Below are positions 24,614 to 32,305 of a stretch of 34,802 nucleotides of DNA, one piece after another. Both the position numbers and the translations under genes were made by a program. The stretch comes from Frigididesulfovibrio sp031551885. Its GTDB lineage: Bacteria > Desulfobacterota > Desulfovibrionia > Desulfovibrionales > Desulfovibrionaceae. Below the pieces are notes generated by a model. It did not search any database. It had not been told where the DNA came from and saw only the letters and a program-made list of their open reading frames with translations. Numbering within the stretch: the first letter of the stretch is position 1; each line of letters opens with the position of its first letter. The DNA lies in NCBI GenBank assembly GCA_031551885.1, contig JAVBMX010000069.1:1-34802 (forward strand), read 5' to 3'.

Positions 24614-25435
24614 TTATTCGGCTTTGCGCGGACGAATGCCGAGAATGTTGGGCAGAGGCACATCGCCTTCCAGCTTGAGCAGGGGCTGCCTGCCCCTCCA
24701 GACCGTGGCCGGAGCATTTGGCCCGTTCTCACGCAGGAAGATGCCGGCCTGCATCCCGCCTTCCACGTACATCACCGCTTTCAGGGAAAGATTGGAGCGC
24801 TGCAAAAGTGCGGCAAAATCGGCGGACGGCATGGGATCGGCGGCCAAAATAAAGAGGATTCGACCCGAGGAATCTTCGGCCACGACCGCGATGCTGTGCA
24901 GCGGGCCGCCCGAAGCCCAGAGAATTTTTCCGCTGCCGTCGATGAGTCGGTAGTTTTGCACCACCACCGAATAGGACGAAAGCCGTTGCTCCAAATCCGG
25001 CGTTTCCCGCTCATAGATAGCCGCTGCGGGGATGCCGGGCGAAGCGGCGGGTTCCGGCTCGGCGGCAAAAAACGCGCCCAGCCTGCCGCCCCTGCGGGAG
25101 TTGTTCACATGTCCCGGCCCGCGCATGTACCCGATGCTTGTTTTGTTGTCCGGCAGATACATGGAGGCGTTGATTCCGGCTTCCAGACCCTGCCGGCGGG
25201 CCCACTCGCCCAAGCTGAACGAGCCGCCCTGCTCCGAGGCCATGTGCAGGCTGAACTCCCACAGGGCGGGATCGATGCGCAAAATGCGCAGACTTCCGGG
25301 CGCCGTCCGCTCTCCCACTTCCAGACCCGGCTTGTGCACGCGCCACGTCAGTGATTCGGCTTCCGCCGCCTGAGCCGCGAAAACGAGCAGCAGCCACAGA
25401 CCAAGGGCCGCACCGATAGAGAGCTTACGTCGCAT
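24614..25435 (-). CDS. exported phosphodiester-glycosidase-like protein (NAGPA/DUF2233 type)
   Basis: A 273-residue exported protein resembling the phosphodiester glycosidase (NAGPA, formerly DUF2233) family, which acts on sugar phosphodiesters or wall polymers. A Sec signal (MRRKLSIGAALGLWLLLVFA, cut near AAQA/AEA) is followed by WRVHKPGLEVGERT and EAGINASMYLPDNKTSIGYM, with the conserved N-A-x-M loop. GHVNNSRRGGRLGAFFA and GGPLHSIAVVAEDSSGRILF correspond to later core strands, and the C-terminal part contains YVEGGMQAGIFLR. ATG at 25435 has GAGGTGGG seven bases ahead; an ATG at 25456 is possible but its GGAGGA lies about 12 bases away. It converges with the MFS gene; 21 bases separate the two stops and no clear terminator is visible there. 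Confidence 0.82.
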   Translation of the reverse strand: MRRKLSIGAALGLWLLLVFAAQAAEAESLTWRVHKPGLEVGERTAPGSLRILRIDPALWEFSLHMASEQGGSFSLGEWARRQGLEAGINASMYLPDNKTSIGYMRGPGHVNNSRRGGRLGAFFAAEPEPAASPGIPAAAIYERETPDLEQRLSSYSVVVQNYRLIDGSGKILWASGGPLHSIAVVAEDSSGRILFILAADPMPSADFAALLQRSNLSLKAVMYVEGGMQAGIFLRENGPNAPATVWRGRQPLLKLEGDVPLPNILGIRPRKAE

Positions 25436-25518
25436 GAGTTTTCCCACCTCGCGCATGGGGGTCGAGTTCCTCCGCTGCGGTGCAACATAGCTTTTTTTCC
25501 AGCCGGCAACAATATATA

Positions 25519-25546
25519 TTGACATATCAAGCTATATTGATATTAT
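25519..25546 (+). promoter_or_regulatory. metF promoter
   Basis: A perfect -35 TTGACA (25519-25524), a 16-base spacer, and -10 TATTAT (25541-25546). Transcription would start near 25553, about 27 bases before the metF ATG. Confidence 0.7.
25524..25543. promoter_or_regulatory. operator-like palindrome within metF promoter
   Basis: ATATCAA (25524-25530), six bases, then TTGATAT (25537-25543) form a perfect inverted repeat lying between the -35 and -10 boxes, where a bound protein would block polymerase. metF is a known target of the ArsR-family S-adenosylhomocysteine sensor SahR in Desulfovibrio, so SahR is the leading candidate. That identity is inferred. Confidence 0.65.
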
Positions 25547-25579
25547 CTTTCCAGAGCATTTTCACTAAAGAGGAACGCC

Positions 25580-26461
25580 ATGCGAATCAGCGACGCCGTC
25601 AATGAACGAACCCAGCGTAAACAGCCGTTTTACTCCCTGGAGTTTTTCCCGCCCAAGGATCGCGCCTTATGGCCGAGCTTTCTTGACACCGTGGAGCAAC
25701 TCAAGGCCATGACCCCGCTGTTCGTTTCCGTCACCTACGGCGCCGGCGGTTCCACCCGCGACAACACCCTGGACCTGACCGCGGCCATAGCTCAAAAAGG
25801 GCTTACCCCCATGGCCCACCTCACCTGCGTGGGGGCCGACGCCGCCTCGTTGCGCGACTTCCTGAACGGCCTACGCGCGGCCGGGGTGCACAACGTCTTG
25901 GCTTTGCGGGGAGATCTGCCCAAAGACCGGCCCGTCTCGGACGCATTCGGCGAATTTGTCCACGCCGTGGACTTGGTGCGCTTTGTCCGCCGGGAATTCC
26001 CGGATTTTTCCATCGGTGTTTCCGCCTACCCGCACCCGCACCCGGAATCGCCGAGCTTTGCCTCGGACCGTCAAGCCACGGCGGAGAAAATTGCCGCCGG
26101 AGCGGACTTTGCCGTAACCCAACTTTTCTTTGACCACCGGGAGTATGTGGCTTATGTTGAGGCCATGCGCGCCCTCGGCGCAACGGCTCCCATCCTGCCG
26201 GGCGTCCTGCCCGTGCAAAGCCTGGAATCGCTGAAGCGCATTCTCTTCCTGAGTGGCTGCAATATTCCGGCAAAGCTGTTTTTAACCCTGGAAGAGGCCC
26301 ACGCGAAAGGCGGAGCCGAAGCCGTGCGCGAAGCGGGCATTGCCTTTGCCGTGGAGCAAACCCGCCGCCTGCTGGAATGCGGCGCTCCGGGCGTGCATCT
26401 GTACACGCTGAACAAAGCGGACGTCTGCCTGCGCATCGCTTCGGAGATCGGTCCGTTGTAA
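25580..26461 (+). CDS. metF: 5,10-methylenetetrahydrofolate reductase
   Basis: Reduces methylene-THF to methyl-THF, feeding methionine synthesis (and, in some anaerobes, the methyl branch of the Wood-Ljungdahl pathway). The 293-residue flavoprotein shows SLEFFPPKD near 14-22, the FAD-binding VTYGAGGSTRDNTLDL, HLTCVGADAASLRDFL, NVLALRGDLP, IGVSAYPHPHPE, DFAVTQLFFD and PILPGVLPVQS, and the GAPGVHLYTLNKAD close. Length matches bacterial MetF. AAGAGGAACGCC sets the ATG. The promoter carries a palindromic operator. The glycosyltransferase follows 17 bases later and may be cotranscribed. Confidence 0.97.
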   Translation: MRISDAVNERTQRKQPFYSLEFFPPKDRALWPSFLDTVEQLKAMTPLFVSVTYGAGGSTRDNTLDLTAAIAQKGLTPMAHLTCVGADAASLRDFLNGLRAAGVHNVLALRGDLPKDRPVSDAFGEFVHAVDLVRFVRREFPDFSIGVSAYPHPHPESPSFASDRQATAEKIAAGADFAVTQLFFDHREYVAYVEAMRALGATAPILPGVLPVQSLESLKRILFLSGCNIPAKLFLTLEEAHAKGGAEAVREAGIAFAVEQTRRLLECGAPGVHLYTLNKADVCLRIASEIGPL

Positions 26462-26478
26462 ACTTCTAGGAAAGCGTC

Positions 26479-27570
26479 ATGTCGCGTCCCCAGTCGGTCC
26501 TCTCCGCTCCCTATCTGGATGCCACCGTCCGCAAGATTCTTGTTTGCCAACTGCGCCAGTTGGGAGACGTGCTCCTGGCCACCCCGTCCGTGGAACTGCT
26601 GGCCAAGCGCTTCCCCAATGCGGAAATCCACTTTTTCACCGAAAAAAAATGTGCCCCCCTGTTGCGGGGGAATCCGCACATCACAAAAATCTGGGAGCTG
26701 GACAAAAAAGCCCTGCCCACCCTGTTCCATGAAATTTGCTTTTATCGGAAAATCACGGCCGAGGGTTTCGACTTGGTGGTCGATTTCCAGCAGTTGCCGC
26801 GTTGCCGCTGGGTGGTGCTGTTTTCGAACGCGCCCATTCGTCTCTCCCACCCCCCGCGCTGGTATCAGCGCCTGCTGTACACCCACTATATCCAGCCCGA
26901 GGGCGGCTATGCCGCGCATTACAAAATCGGACTTCTCGCGCCTCTCGGCATTACCGGCGACGGCACCGAATATCCCCGCCTGTACTTGGCGAAAGACGAA
27001 CGCCGCCAGGCCGCCGAGATTATCCACGGCTTCATGCCTGAAGGCGCGCGTTTCATCTCCGTGGATCCCAGCCATCAGTACTCCGGCCGCCGCTGGCCCG
27101 CGCGGCATTTCGCCAAGCTCATGGACATGCTGGCCGAAACCGACCCCTTGCTCCATTTCGTCCTGACCTGCGGCCCCGGAGACGAACGCTACGTCTCCGA
27201 CCTCCGCGACCTGTGCGCCCACAGCGAACGCGTTCATATCTCGCCCGTGGTGTCCCTGCGCGTGGCCGCCGCAATCATCGGCATGGCCGCCATGCACATC
27301 GGCGTGTGCTCCGCGCCCCGCCACATGGCCGTGGCAATGGATACCCCGAGCTTCGTCGTTCTCGGTGCCGGGGGCCCCGGCTGGACCCACCCCGCGCCGG
27401 AACACACTCACGTTTTCCTGGACATCCACTGTCGCCCCTGCCGACAAAACACCTGCCGGTTCGGCCATCTGCGTTGCCTGAACGAGCTGCTGCCCGAAGA
27501 CGTCTTCCCCGCCGCTCTCAAGCACCTCCAGACTTATGGCAAAGGATGTTCGCGCGCCCAAGGTTCCTGA
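26479..27570 (+). CDS. glycosyltransferase family 9 (heptosyltransferase-like)
   Basis: A 363-residue cytoplasmic transferase of the ADP-heptose:LPS heptosyltransferase family (GT9), expected to add sugars to lipopolysaccharide core. The acceptor domain begins ILVCQLRQLGDVLLATPSVE (20-39), and FPNAEIHFFTEKKCAPLL follows. The donor side has DPSHQYSGRRWPARHFAKLM. The usual donor-site motif (D-T-G-P-x-H) is altered: here GVCSAPRHMAVAMDTPSFVV keeps the histidine but not the acidic residue. A cysteine-rich segment near the end, CRPCRQNTCRFGHLRC, may bind metal or form disulfides. AGGAAAG precedes the ATG. It follows metF by 17 bases; the functional link is unclear. Confidence 0.85.
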   Translation: MSRPQSVLSAPYLDATVRKILVCQLRQLGDVLLATPSVELLAKRFPNAEIHFFTEKKCAPLLRGNPHITKIWELDKKALPTLFHEICFYRKITAEGFDLVVDFQQLPRCRWVVLFSNAPIRLSHPPRWYQRLLYTHYIQPEGGYAAHYKIGLLAPLGITGDGTEYPRLYLAKDERRQAAEIIHGFMPEGARFISVDPSHQYSGRRWPARHFAKLMDMLAETDPLLHFVLTCGPGDERYVSDLRDLCAHSERVHISPVVSLRVAAAIIGMAAMHIGVCSAPRHMAVAMDTPSFVVLGAGGPGWTHPAPEHTHVFLDIHCRPCRQNTCRFGHLRCLNELLPEDVFPAALKHLQTYGKGCSRAQGS

Positions 27571-27608
27571 ACCGCCCACCCCCGGCCCCGCCGGTAAAGC
27601 GTGTCGCC

Positions 27609-28319
27609 ATGTCCCATACCGCCGTCACATTGTTGCGGGGCATCCGGGGAAATATCGGCCCGGATCGCGAGCCCACCGGCATCGAAAAAATTCCCCTGCC
27701 GTTCCCCGTGCGGATCACAACGGAGGGCATCGCCGACGACTTTCACGGCGACCTCCGCCATCACGGCGGGCCCGACAAGGCCCTGCACCACTATCCCTTT
27801 GAGCATTACGGCTTCTGGAGAGAGCTGTGCGGGCCGCTGCCCGTGCTCAGCGTCCCGGGAGCCTTCGGCGAGAACATCTCCACCCTTGGATCGACCGAAC
27901 ACACCGTCTGCCTTGGCGACACCTTTCGCCTGGGAACGACGCTGATTCAGGTGTCCCAGGCACGGCAGCCCTGCTGGAAGCTCAACTTCCGCCTGGGCAG
28001 GCCAAACATCGCCTCGCTCATGCAGGAGCAAGGCCTGACCGGCTGGTATTACCGGGTGCTGGAAGGCGGCGACGTCCAGGCCGGCGATCATCTCGCGCTT
28101 CAAGACCGCCCCCTGCCTTCCTGGCCGTTGAGCCGCCTGCTCCGGATGCTTCACGCTCCCTGCCTGGAGCCGTCCGAGTTGCGCGAAGCCGCCGGGCTGC
28201 CGTGTCTGGCCGAATCGTGGAAGCGTCTCTTCGCCCGCCGCCTGGAAACAGCCGAAGTCGAGGATTGGAGCAAGAGGTTGTTCAAAGGAGAGGTCGCCTT
28301 CGGCGGGCCGGGGGATTGA
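27609..28319 (+). CDS. MOSC domain protein (YiiM-like)
   Basis: A 236-residue MOSC protein. The domain takes up molybdopterin or sulfur-carrier chemistry and, in YiiM/YcbX relatives, reduces N-hydroxylated compounds. Seen here: LLRGIRGNIGPDREPTGIEK, DFHGDLRHHGGPDKALHHYP, GAFGENISTLGSTEHTVCLG and the conserved active cysteine in QARQPCWKLNFRLGRPN, then the C-terminal helical part. ATG at 27609 was chosen since no better start keeps the N-terminal strand; the ribosome site is weak (GGTAAAG). It lies 38 bases after the glycosyltransferase and may use cofactor made with the help of moeA, but no link is shown. Confidence 0.9.
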   Translation: MSHTAVTLLRGIRGNIGPDREPTGIEKIPLPFPVRITTEGIADDFHGDLRHHGGPDKALHHYPFEHYGFWRELCGPLPVLSVPGAFGENISTLGSTEHTVCLGDTFRLGTTLIQVSQARQPCWKLNFRLGRPNIASLMQEQGLTGWYYRVLEGGDVQAGDHLALQDRPLPSWPLSRLLRMLHAPCLEPSELREAAGLPCLAESWKRLFARRLETAEVEDWSKRLFKGEVAFGGPGD

Positions 28320-28796
28320 GCCGGGGCTCCTGCGGGTTTTCTCCCTCAGAACTCCCGAGATGGAACAACGGCGTCTCACGGCAACGCAGGCGGCGCCCGG
28401 CCCCCCCCCACTGTCGGCAATGGTCCGCACCTGCGCGGACTTTGCCGACAAGCACGGCGGGAGCACTGTGAAACGGATTTTCCACGCCACGTTGGAGCAA
28501 TTTCACTTTGAAATTGTCTCTGGACATATTACCGACAGGCTTCCGAACGAGCCCGCAAGCGGGAAACAGGGACACGTAAGTTGTTTGTTGCCACGCTTTC
28601 GAGGAAAGACACGCTACGCTCCAATCGGCCGGGCGGCACGCTTACGCGTCCACCAGAGCAGATGAACATTTTCAATGTCAATCCGCTCTAAGCGGCATGG
28701 CGGACGTCCGGACATCCGGTTTTGCCAAGCGAAAACGTTTTCTATATCGTTCCCACAGAGCGGGATTTCCCGATGAACCTTCAACGGGGAGGCGGC
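28320..28796. promoter_or_regulatory. intergenic region before sucCD with several inverted repeats
   Basis: 477 bases with no gene I can support. It holds CAATTTCA (28498-28505) CTT TGAAATTG (28509-28516), a perfect hairpin or palindrome. It also holds CCGCT/AGCGG around 28683-28695, the self-complementary CGGACGTCCG (28701-28710), and the promoter described separately. The GC-rich start (28320-28440) shows nothing I can name. Confidence 0.5.
28722..28748 (+). promoter_or_regulatory. sucCD promoter with LacI-type palindrome
   Basis: TTGCCA (28722-28727) and TATATC (28743-28748) are 15 bases apart. The spacer holds GAAAACGTTTTC (28731-28742), a perfect 12-base palindrome with a central CG, the pattern of LacI-family operators. 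The start codon is about 50 bases downstream. Both the promoter and the regulator type are inferred. Confidence 0.5.
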
Positions 28797-29969
28797 ATGT
28801 ATATCCACGAGTATCAGGCCAAAGAACTGCTTGCCGAATTTGGGGTCGTCGTGCCGCGCGGCACGGTGGCCCATACGCCGGAAGAAGCCGAGAACGCGGC
28901 CGGCGCGGCGGAACGCGGACCTTGGATGGTCAAGGCCCAAATCCATGCCGGCGGGCGCGGTAAAGGCGGCGGAGCCAAACTTTGCCAAACCCCGGCAGAA
29001 GTCCGCACGGCGGCCGAAACCATGCTCGGCATGACCCTGGTCACCCCGCAAACCGGTCCGGCGGGCAAGCTCGTACATAAAGTACTGGTTGAAGAAGGCG
29101 TGGATATTCGACGCGAATTGTATCTGGCCGTTGTTCTCAACCGTTCCGACCGCACGCTGTGCCTGGTGGCTTCTCCCGACGGCGGCATGGACATTGAAGA
29201 AACCGCCGTCACCCACCCTGAGCGCATCCTCAGCCTCAACCTGGACGCCGACTTGCATCTTTGGCCGTTCCAGGCCCGGCAGGCTCTGCTTCATTTAGGG
29301 CTGGAGCCCACGTACCTGCGAGCAGGCGTCGACCTGGTGGACAAGCTGATTCGCTTTTGCCTGGAAAAAGACGCCTTGTTGCTGGAAATCAACCCGCTGG
29401 CCCTGACCGGAAACGGCGCGCTTGTTCCCCTGGACGCCAAAATTACCTTTGACGACAGCGCCCTGCCCCGACGGCCGGAAATCGCGGCCCTCAAAGACCC
29501 CGACGAGATGGACCCCTTGGAGCGCAAAGCCGCCGAACTCGGCGTCAACTACGTGCGCCTGAACGGCTGGGTGGGCACCATGGTCAACGGCGCGGGTCTG
29601 GCCATGGCCACCATCGACGCGGTCAAGCAGGCCGGGGCGGAACCGGCCAACTTCCTGGACGCCGGCGGCGGCGCGGACGTCGAATCCGTGCGGCGCGGTT
29701 TTGAGATCATGCTGGCCGATCCCGGCGTGCGCGGGGTCTTGATCAACATTTTCGGAGGAATCCTGCGCTGCGACATCGTGGCCAAAGGCGTTGTCGAAGC
29801 GGCCCGAAGCCTGAACCTGCGCCTGCCCGTGGTGGTGCGCATGGAAGGCACCAACGTGGAAGAAGCCCGCGCCCTGCTGGAATCCTCCGGTCTTGGCTTT
29901 TTCAGTGCTTCCGACATGGCCGAGGCCGTGCGCCTGATTGTGGAAAAAACCGCCGGAGGCCGCGCATGA
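28797..29969 (+). CDS. sucC: succinyl-CoA synthetase beta subunit (ADP/GDP-forming)
   Basis: Makes or uses succinyl-CoA with nucleotide phosphate, in a complex with SucD. The 390-residue ATP-grasp protein shows MYIHEYQAKELLAEFGVVVP at the start, then VKAQIHAGGRGKGGGAKL, LYLAVVLNRSDRTLCLVAS, LLEINPLALTGNGALVPLDA and DAGGGADVESVRRGFEIML. NIFGGILRCDIVAKGVVEAA fits the beta/alpha interface. GGGGAGG precedes ATG at 28797; an upstream ATG at 28722 lies in the promoter and is unlikely. The 3' end overlaps sucD by four bases (ATGA). A related malate-CoA ligase cannot be ruled out by eye. Confidence 0.93.
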   Translation: MYIHEYQAKELLAEFGVVVPRGTVAHTPEEAENAAGAAERGPWMVKAQIHAGGRGKGGGAKLCQTPAEVRTAAETMLGMTLVTPQTGPAGKLVHKVLVEEGVDIRRELYLAVVLNRSDRTLCLVASPDGGMDIEETAVTHPERILSLNLDADLHLWPFQARQALLHLGLEPTYLRAGVDLVDKLIRFCLEKDALLLEINPLALTGNGALVPLDAKITFDDSALPRRPEIAALKDPDEMDPLERKAAELGVNYVRLNGWVGTMVNGAGLAMATIDAVKQAGAEPANFLDAGGGADVESVRRGFEIMLADPGVRGVLINIFGGILRCDIVAKGVVEAARSLNLRLPVVVRMEGTNVEEARALLESSGLGFFSASDMAEAVRLIVEKTAGGRA

Positions 29970-30841
29970 GTATCTTGATCGACGAAAACACCCGGGTTGT
30001 GGTCCAGGGACTGACCGGTCGGGAAGGCTCGTTTCATGCCGAGAAAATGCTGGAATACGGCACCAAGGTCGTCGCGGGGGTCACGCCCGGCAAAGGCGGC
30101 GGCACTGCCCTGGGTCTGCCGGTCTTCAACACCGTGGCCGAGGCCGTGCGGGAAACCGGCGCGGACGTCTCAGTAATCTTCGTCCCGGCCGGAGCGGCGG
30201 CTGATTCCGCCTGCGAGGCTGCAGCGGCCGGCATTCGCCTGACCGTGCTGATCACCGAGCACATTCCGGTGCTCGACATGGTGCGCTGCCGCGCCTTTAT
30301 GGGCTCGCGCGGGGCCGTGTTGCTCGGCCCCAACTGCCCCGGCGTGACCACCGTGGACCGCTGCAAAATCGGGATTATGCCCGGCTACATCCATAAACGC
30401 GGGCCCGTGGGCATCGTCAGCCGCTCGGGCACATTGACGTACGAATCGGTGTACCAACTCTCCCGCCTCGGCGTCGGGCAGAGCACCTGCCTCGGCATCG
30501 GCGGCGACCCGGTGGCGGGCCTGAGCTTCACCGACGCGCTCAAGCTGTTCCGCGAAGATGACGAAACCGAAGCCGTCTGCCTGATCGGCGAAATCGGCGG
30601 CGAGGCCGAGGAACAGGCCGCCGCTTATATTCAAGAAACGGCCTACCCCAAGCCGGTATTCGGCTTCATCGCCGGGCTGCACGCCCCTGCGGGCAAACGT
30701 ATGGGGCACGCCGGAGCGGTCATTTCCGGCGGCAAAGGCAAAGGCTCCGACAAAGTCGCGGCCATGAAGGCTGCCGGGATTACGGTCATCCACGATTTGG
30801 CCCGCTTTGGGCATACGGTGCGAGACGGTCTGAGGCATTGA
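29966..30841 (+). CDS. sucD: succinyl-CoA synthetase alpha subunit
   Basis: CoA-binding and phosphohistidine subunit. The 291-residue protein has VVVQGLTGREGSFHAEKMLE with the CoA-binding Rossmann start, then VVAGVTPGKGGG. LLGPNCPGVTTVDRCKIGIM and GIVSRSGTLTYESVYQLSRLG follow. GIGGDPVAGLSFTDALKLFR and the active-site stretch RMGHAGAVISGGKGKGSDKV supply the phosphorylated histidine. ATG overlaps the sucC stop, so translation is coupled. A strong bidirectional terminator follows. In an organism of this type the pair may serve incomplete TCA or succinate metabolism; direction is not visible from sequence. Confidence 0.95.
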   Translation: MSILIDENTRVVVQGLTGREGSFHAEKMLEYGTKVVAGVTPGKGGGTALGLPVFNTVAEAVRETGADVSVIFVPAGAAADSACEAAAAGIRLTVLITEHIPVLDMVRCRAFMGSRGAVLLGPNCPGVTTVDRCKIGIMPGYIHKRGPVGIVSRSGTLTYESVYQLSRLGVGQSTCLGIGGDPVAGLSFTDALKLFREDDETEAVCLIGEIGGEAEEQAAAYIQETAYPKPVFGFIAGLHAPAGKRMGHAGAVISGGKGKGSDKVAAMKAAGITVIHDLARFGHTVRDGLRH

Positions 30842-30876
30842 GGCTCTGTCGGCGTTGTTTTCAACGACGCCGGAAC

Positions 30877-30914
30877 AAAAAAGGAACCGCCTCTGTGGAG
30901 GTGGTTCCTTTTTT
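30877..30914. terminator. bidirectional terminator between sucD and the response-regulator gene
   Basis: AAAAAAGGAACCGCCTC (30877-30893) pairs with GAGGTGGTTCCTTTTTT (30898-30914) around TGTG, with one G-U pair. A-rich on the left and T-rich on the right, it can end both converging transcripts. Confidence 0.95.
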
Positions 30915-31004
30915 GCGACACCTGACGTCTGCCGTACGCGAGACCTTCCGTTGAAAACTCTTAAGCCTCGCCAGTCGCACAGGCGACCCTTCTTCGCCGT
31001 AGGT

Positions 31005-32114
31005 CTACTTGGCGTGGTCCAGAAGAAATACCGCGCCCAGCAGCGCCCCCCGACGATCCAGATACGGGCTCATCACCAGGGGAATCTCGGTATCCGTCCC
31101 GGCAATAAAGGCCGACTCCCGCAGTTCCGCTTTTGCCCCGTGCCGTTCAAATTCCCGCCGGAAGCGCTCAAAAATATCGGCCGCCGGACCGGAAAAGTGT
31201 AACGCCCCCTCCGGGCAATGCCGCTCCAAGCTCTCGGCAAACGTCTTGTTGGACAAAATGATGTTGCCGTCCAGGTCCGTCGCCACGATGCCGCCCGAGA
31301 CGGCGTCCACGGTATTTTGCAACAGATTGTAGGCCAAGTTGCGGGAATCTTCGGCGCGCTTGCGGTCGGTGATGTTGATGACCACGCCTTCGTAGTGGTC
31401 CAGTTCGCCGTTTTCATTAAAGCCCGGCGTCACGTGCTCGGCAACCCAGAGCAAATCGCCGTCCCGGCCAAGAACCGAAGACTCAAAGTCGCGTACGGCC
31501 TCTCCCCGGCGCAAACGTTCCAGCAGAGCCTCGCGTCGGCCTTTTTCCTCATAGATTTGTTCGTCCATGGAATGCACCAAGCGCAACAGCTCGGCCGGGC
31601 CCGCATAGCCCAGCATTTCGGAAAAGGCGTGGTTGACCGAAAGGTAAAAGCCATCCGGATGCCCCACATAAATACCTACGGCGGCGTTGTCGAAAATGCT
31701 GCGGTGCAGCAATTCGCTGGAACGAAGCTTTTGCAGCACCTCATTCTGGTGGAGGGCGAGGCGCAGGTTGACCCGCAGTTCTTCGATGGAAACGGGCTTT
31801 TTGATGTAGCCCAAAGCGCCGCTGGCGGCGATGGCCTCCATTTCTTCCCGGCTGTCCGTGCCGGAAATGACCACCACCGGCACCGGGGTACGCCGCAAAA
31901 GATTCCGGGTGGCGGAAATGCCCGTCACGTCATCGGCCAGATGGACGTCCATCAAAACGACGTCCGGTTTGTGCTCCGCAGCGGCCGCAAGCACCTCGGA
32001 CCCACGACTGACGACACCGAGAACGATGTGCCCTTCCCGTTCGACAAGAAGGCTCACCTGCCGAGCGCCGACGGGATCATCCTCGGCGATAAGTACGCGT
32101 AATTGTTTCACCAT
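31005..32114 (-). CDS. response-regulator receiver with two PAS domains, no output domain
   Basis: A 369-residue cytoplasmic protein. The receiver domain (1-120) has the acidic pocket E11/D12/D13, phospho-acceptor D56 in VVLMDVHL, T86 in VISGT and K105 in YIKKP. The first PAS (about 130-245, AAVGIYVGHPDGFYLSVNHA, with PAC region LDHYEGVVINITDRKRAED) and a second PAS (about 258-365, AVSGGIVATDLDGNIILSNK) follow. No kinase, HTH, GGDEF or other output region follows, so it probably works through protein contacts. The partner kinase is not in the window. ATG at 32114 was used; a TTG one codon upstream is also possible and no strong ribosome site is seen. Confidence 0.88.
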   Translation of the reverse strand: MVKQLRVLIAEDDPVGARQVSLLVEREGHIVLGVVSRGSEVLAAAAEHKPDVVLMDVHLADDVTGISATRNLLRRTPVPVVVISGTDSREEMEAIAASGALGYIKKPVSIEELRVNLRLALHQNEVLQKLRSSELLHRSIFDNAAVGIYVGHPDGFYLSVNHAFSEMLGYAGPAELLRLVHSMDEQIYEEKGRREALLERLRRGEAVRDFESSVLGRDGDLLWVAEHVTPGFNENGELDHYEGVVINITDRKRAEDSRNLAYNLLQNTVDAVSGGIVATDLDGNIILSNKTFAESLERHCPEGALHFSGPAADIFERFRREFERHGAKAELRESAFIAGTDTEIPLVMSPYLDRRGALLGAVFLLDHAK

Positions 32115-32305
32115 CAAACCCGAATCCGTTGCGTGACAAGGTCGAACGGCCTACCGACCGCACAGTTTGAACGCGCAGTATACCACGGTGGGCTTTCCGG
32201 TCAACCGGGCGACCCTGTTGCGGAGATTCGATGCGAACAGGAAAGGCCGCCGCCGTCGGTTCACAGACGGGTCGGCGGCCGTTGCAAACAGCGCGAAACG
32301 GTATG

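Noticed and set aside
28360..28665. 101-codon frame between the MOSC gene and sucC
   Set aside because: No ribosome site, no motif, a competing frame on the other strand; composition looks noncoding.
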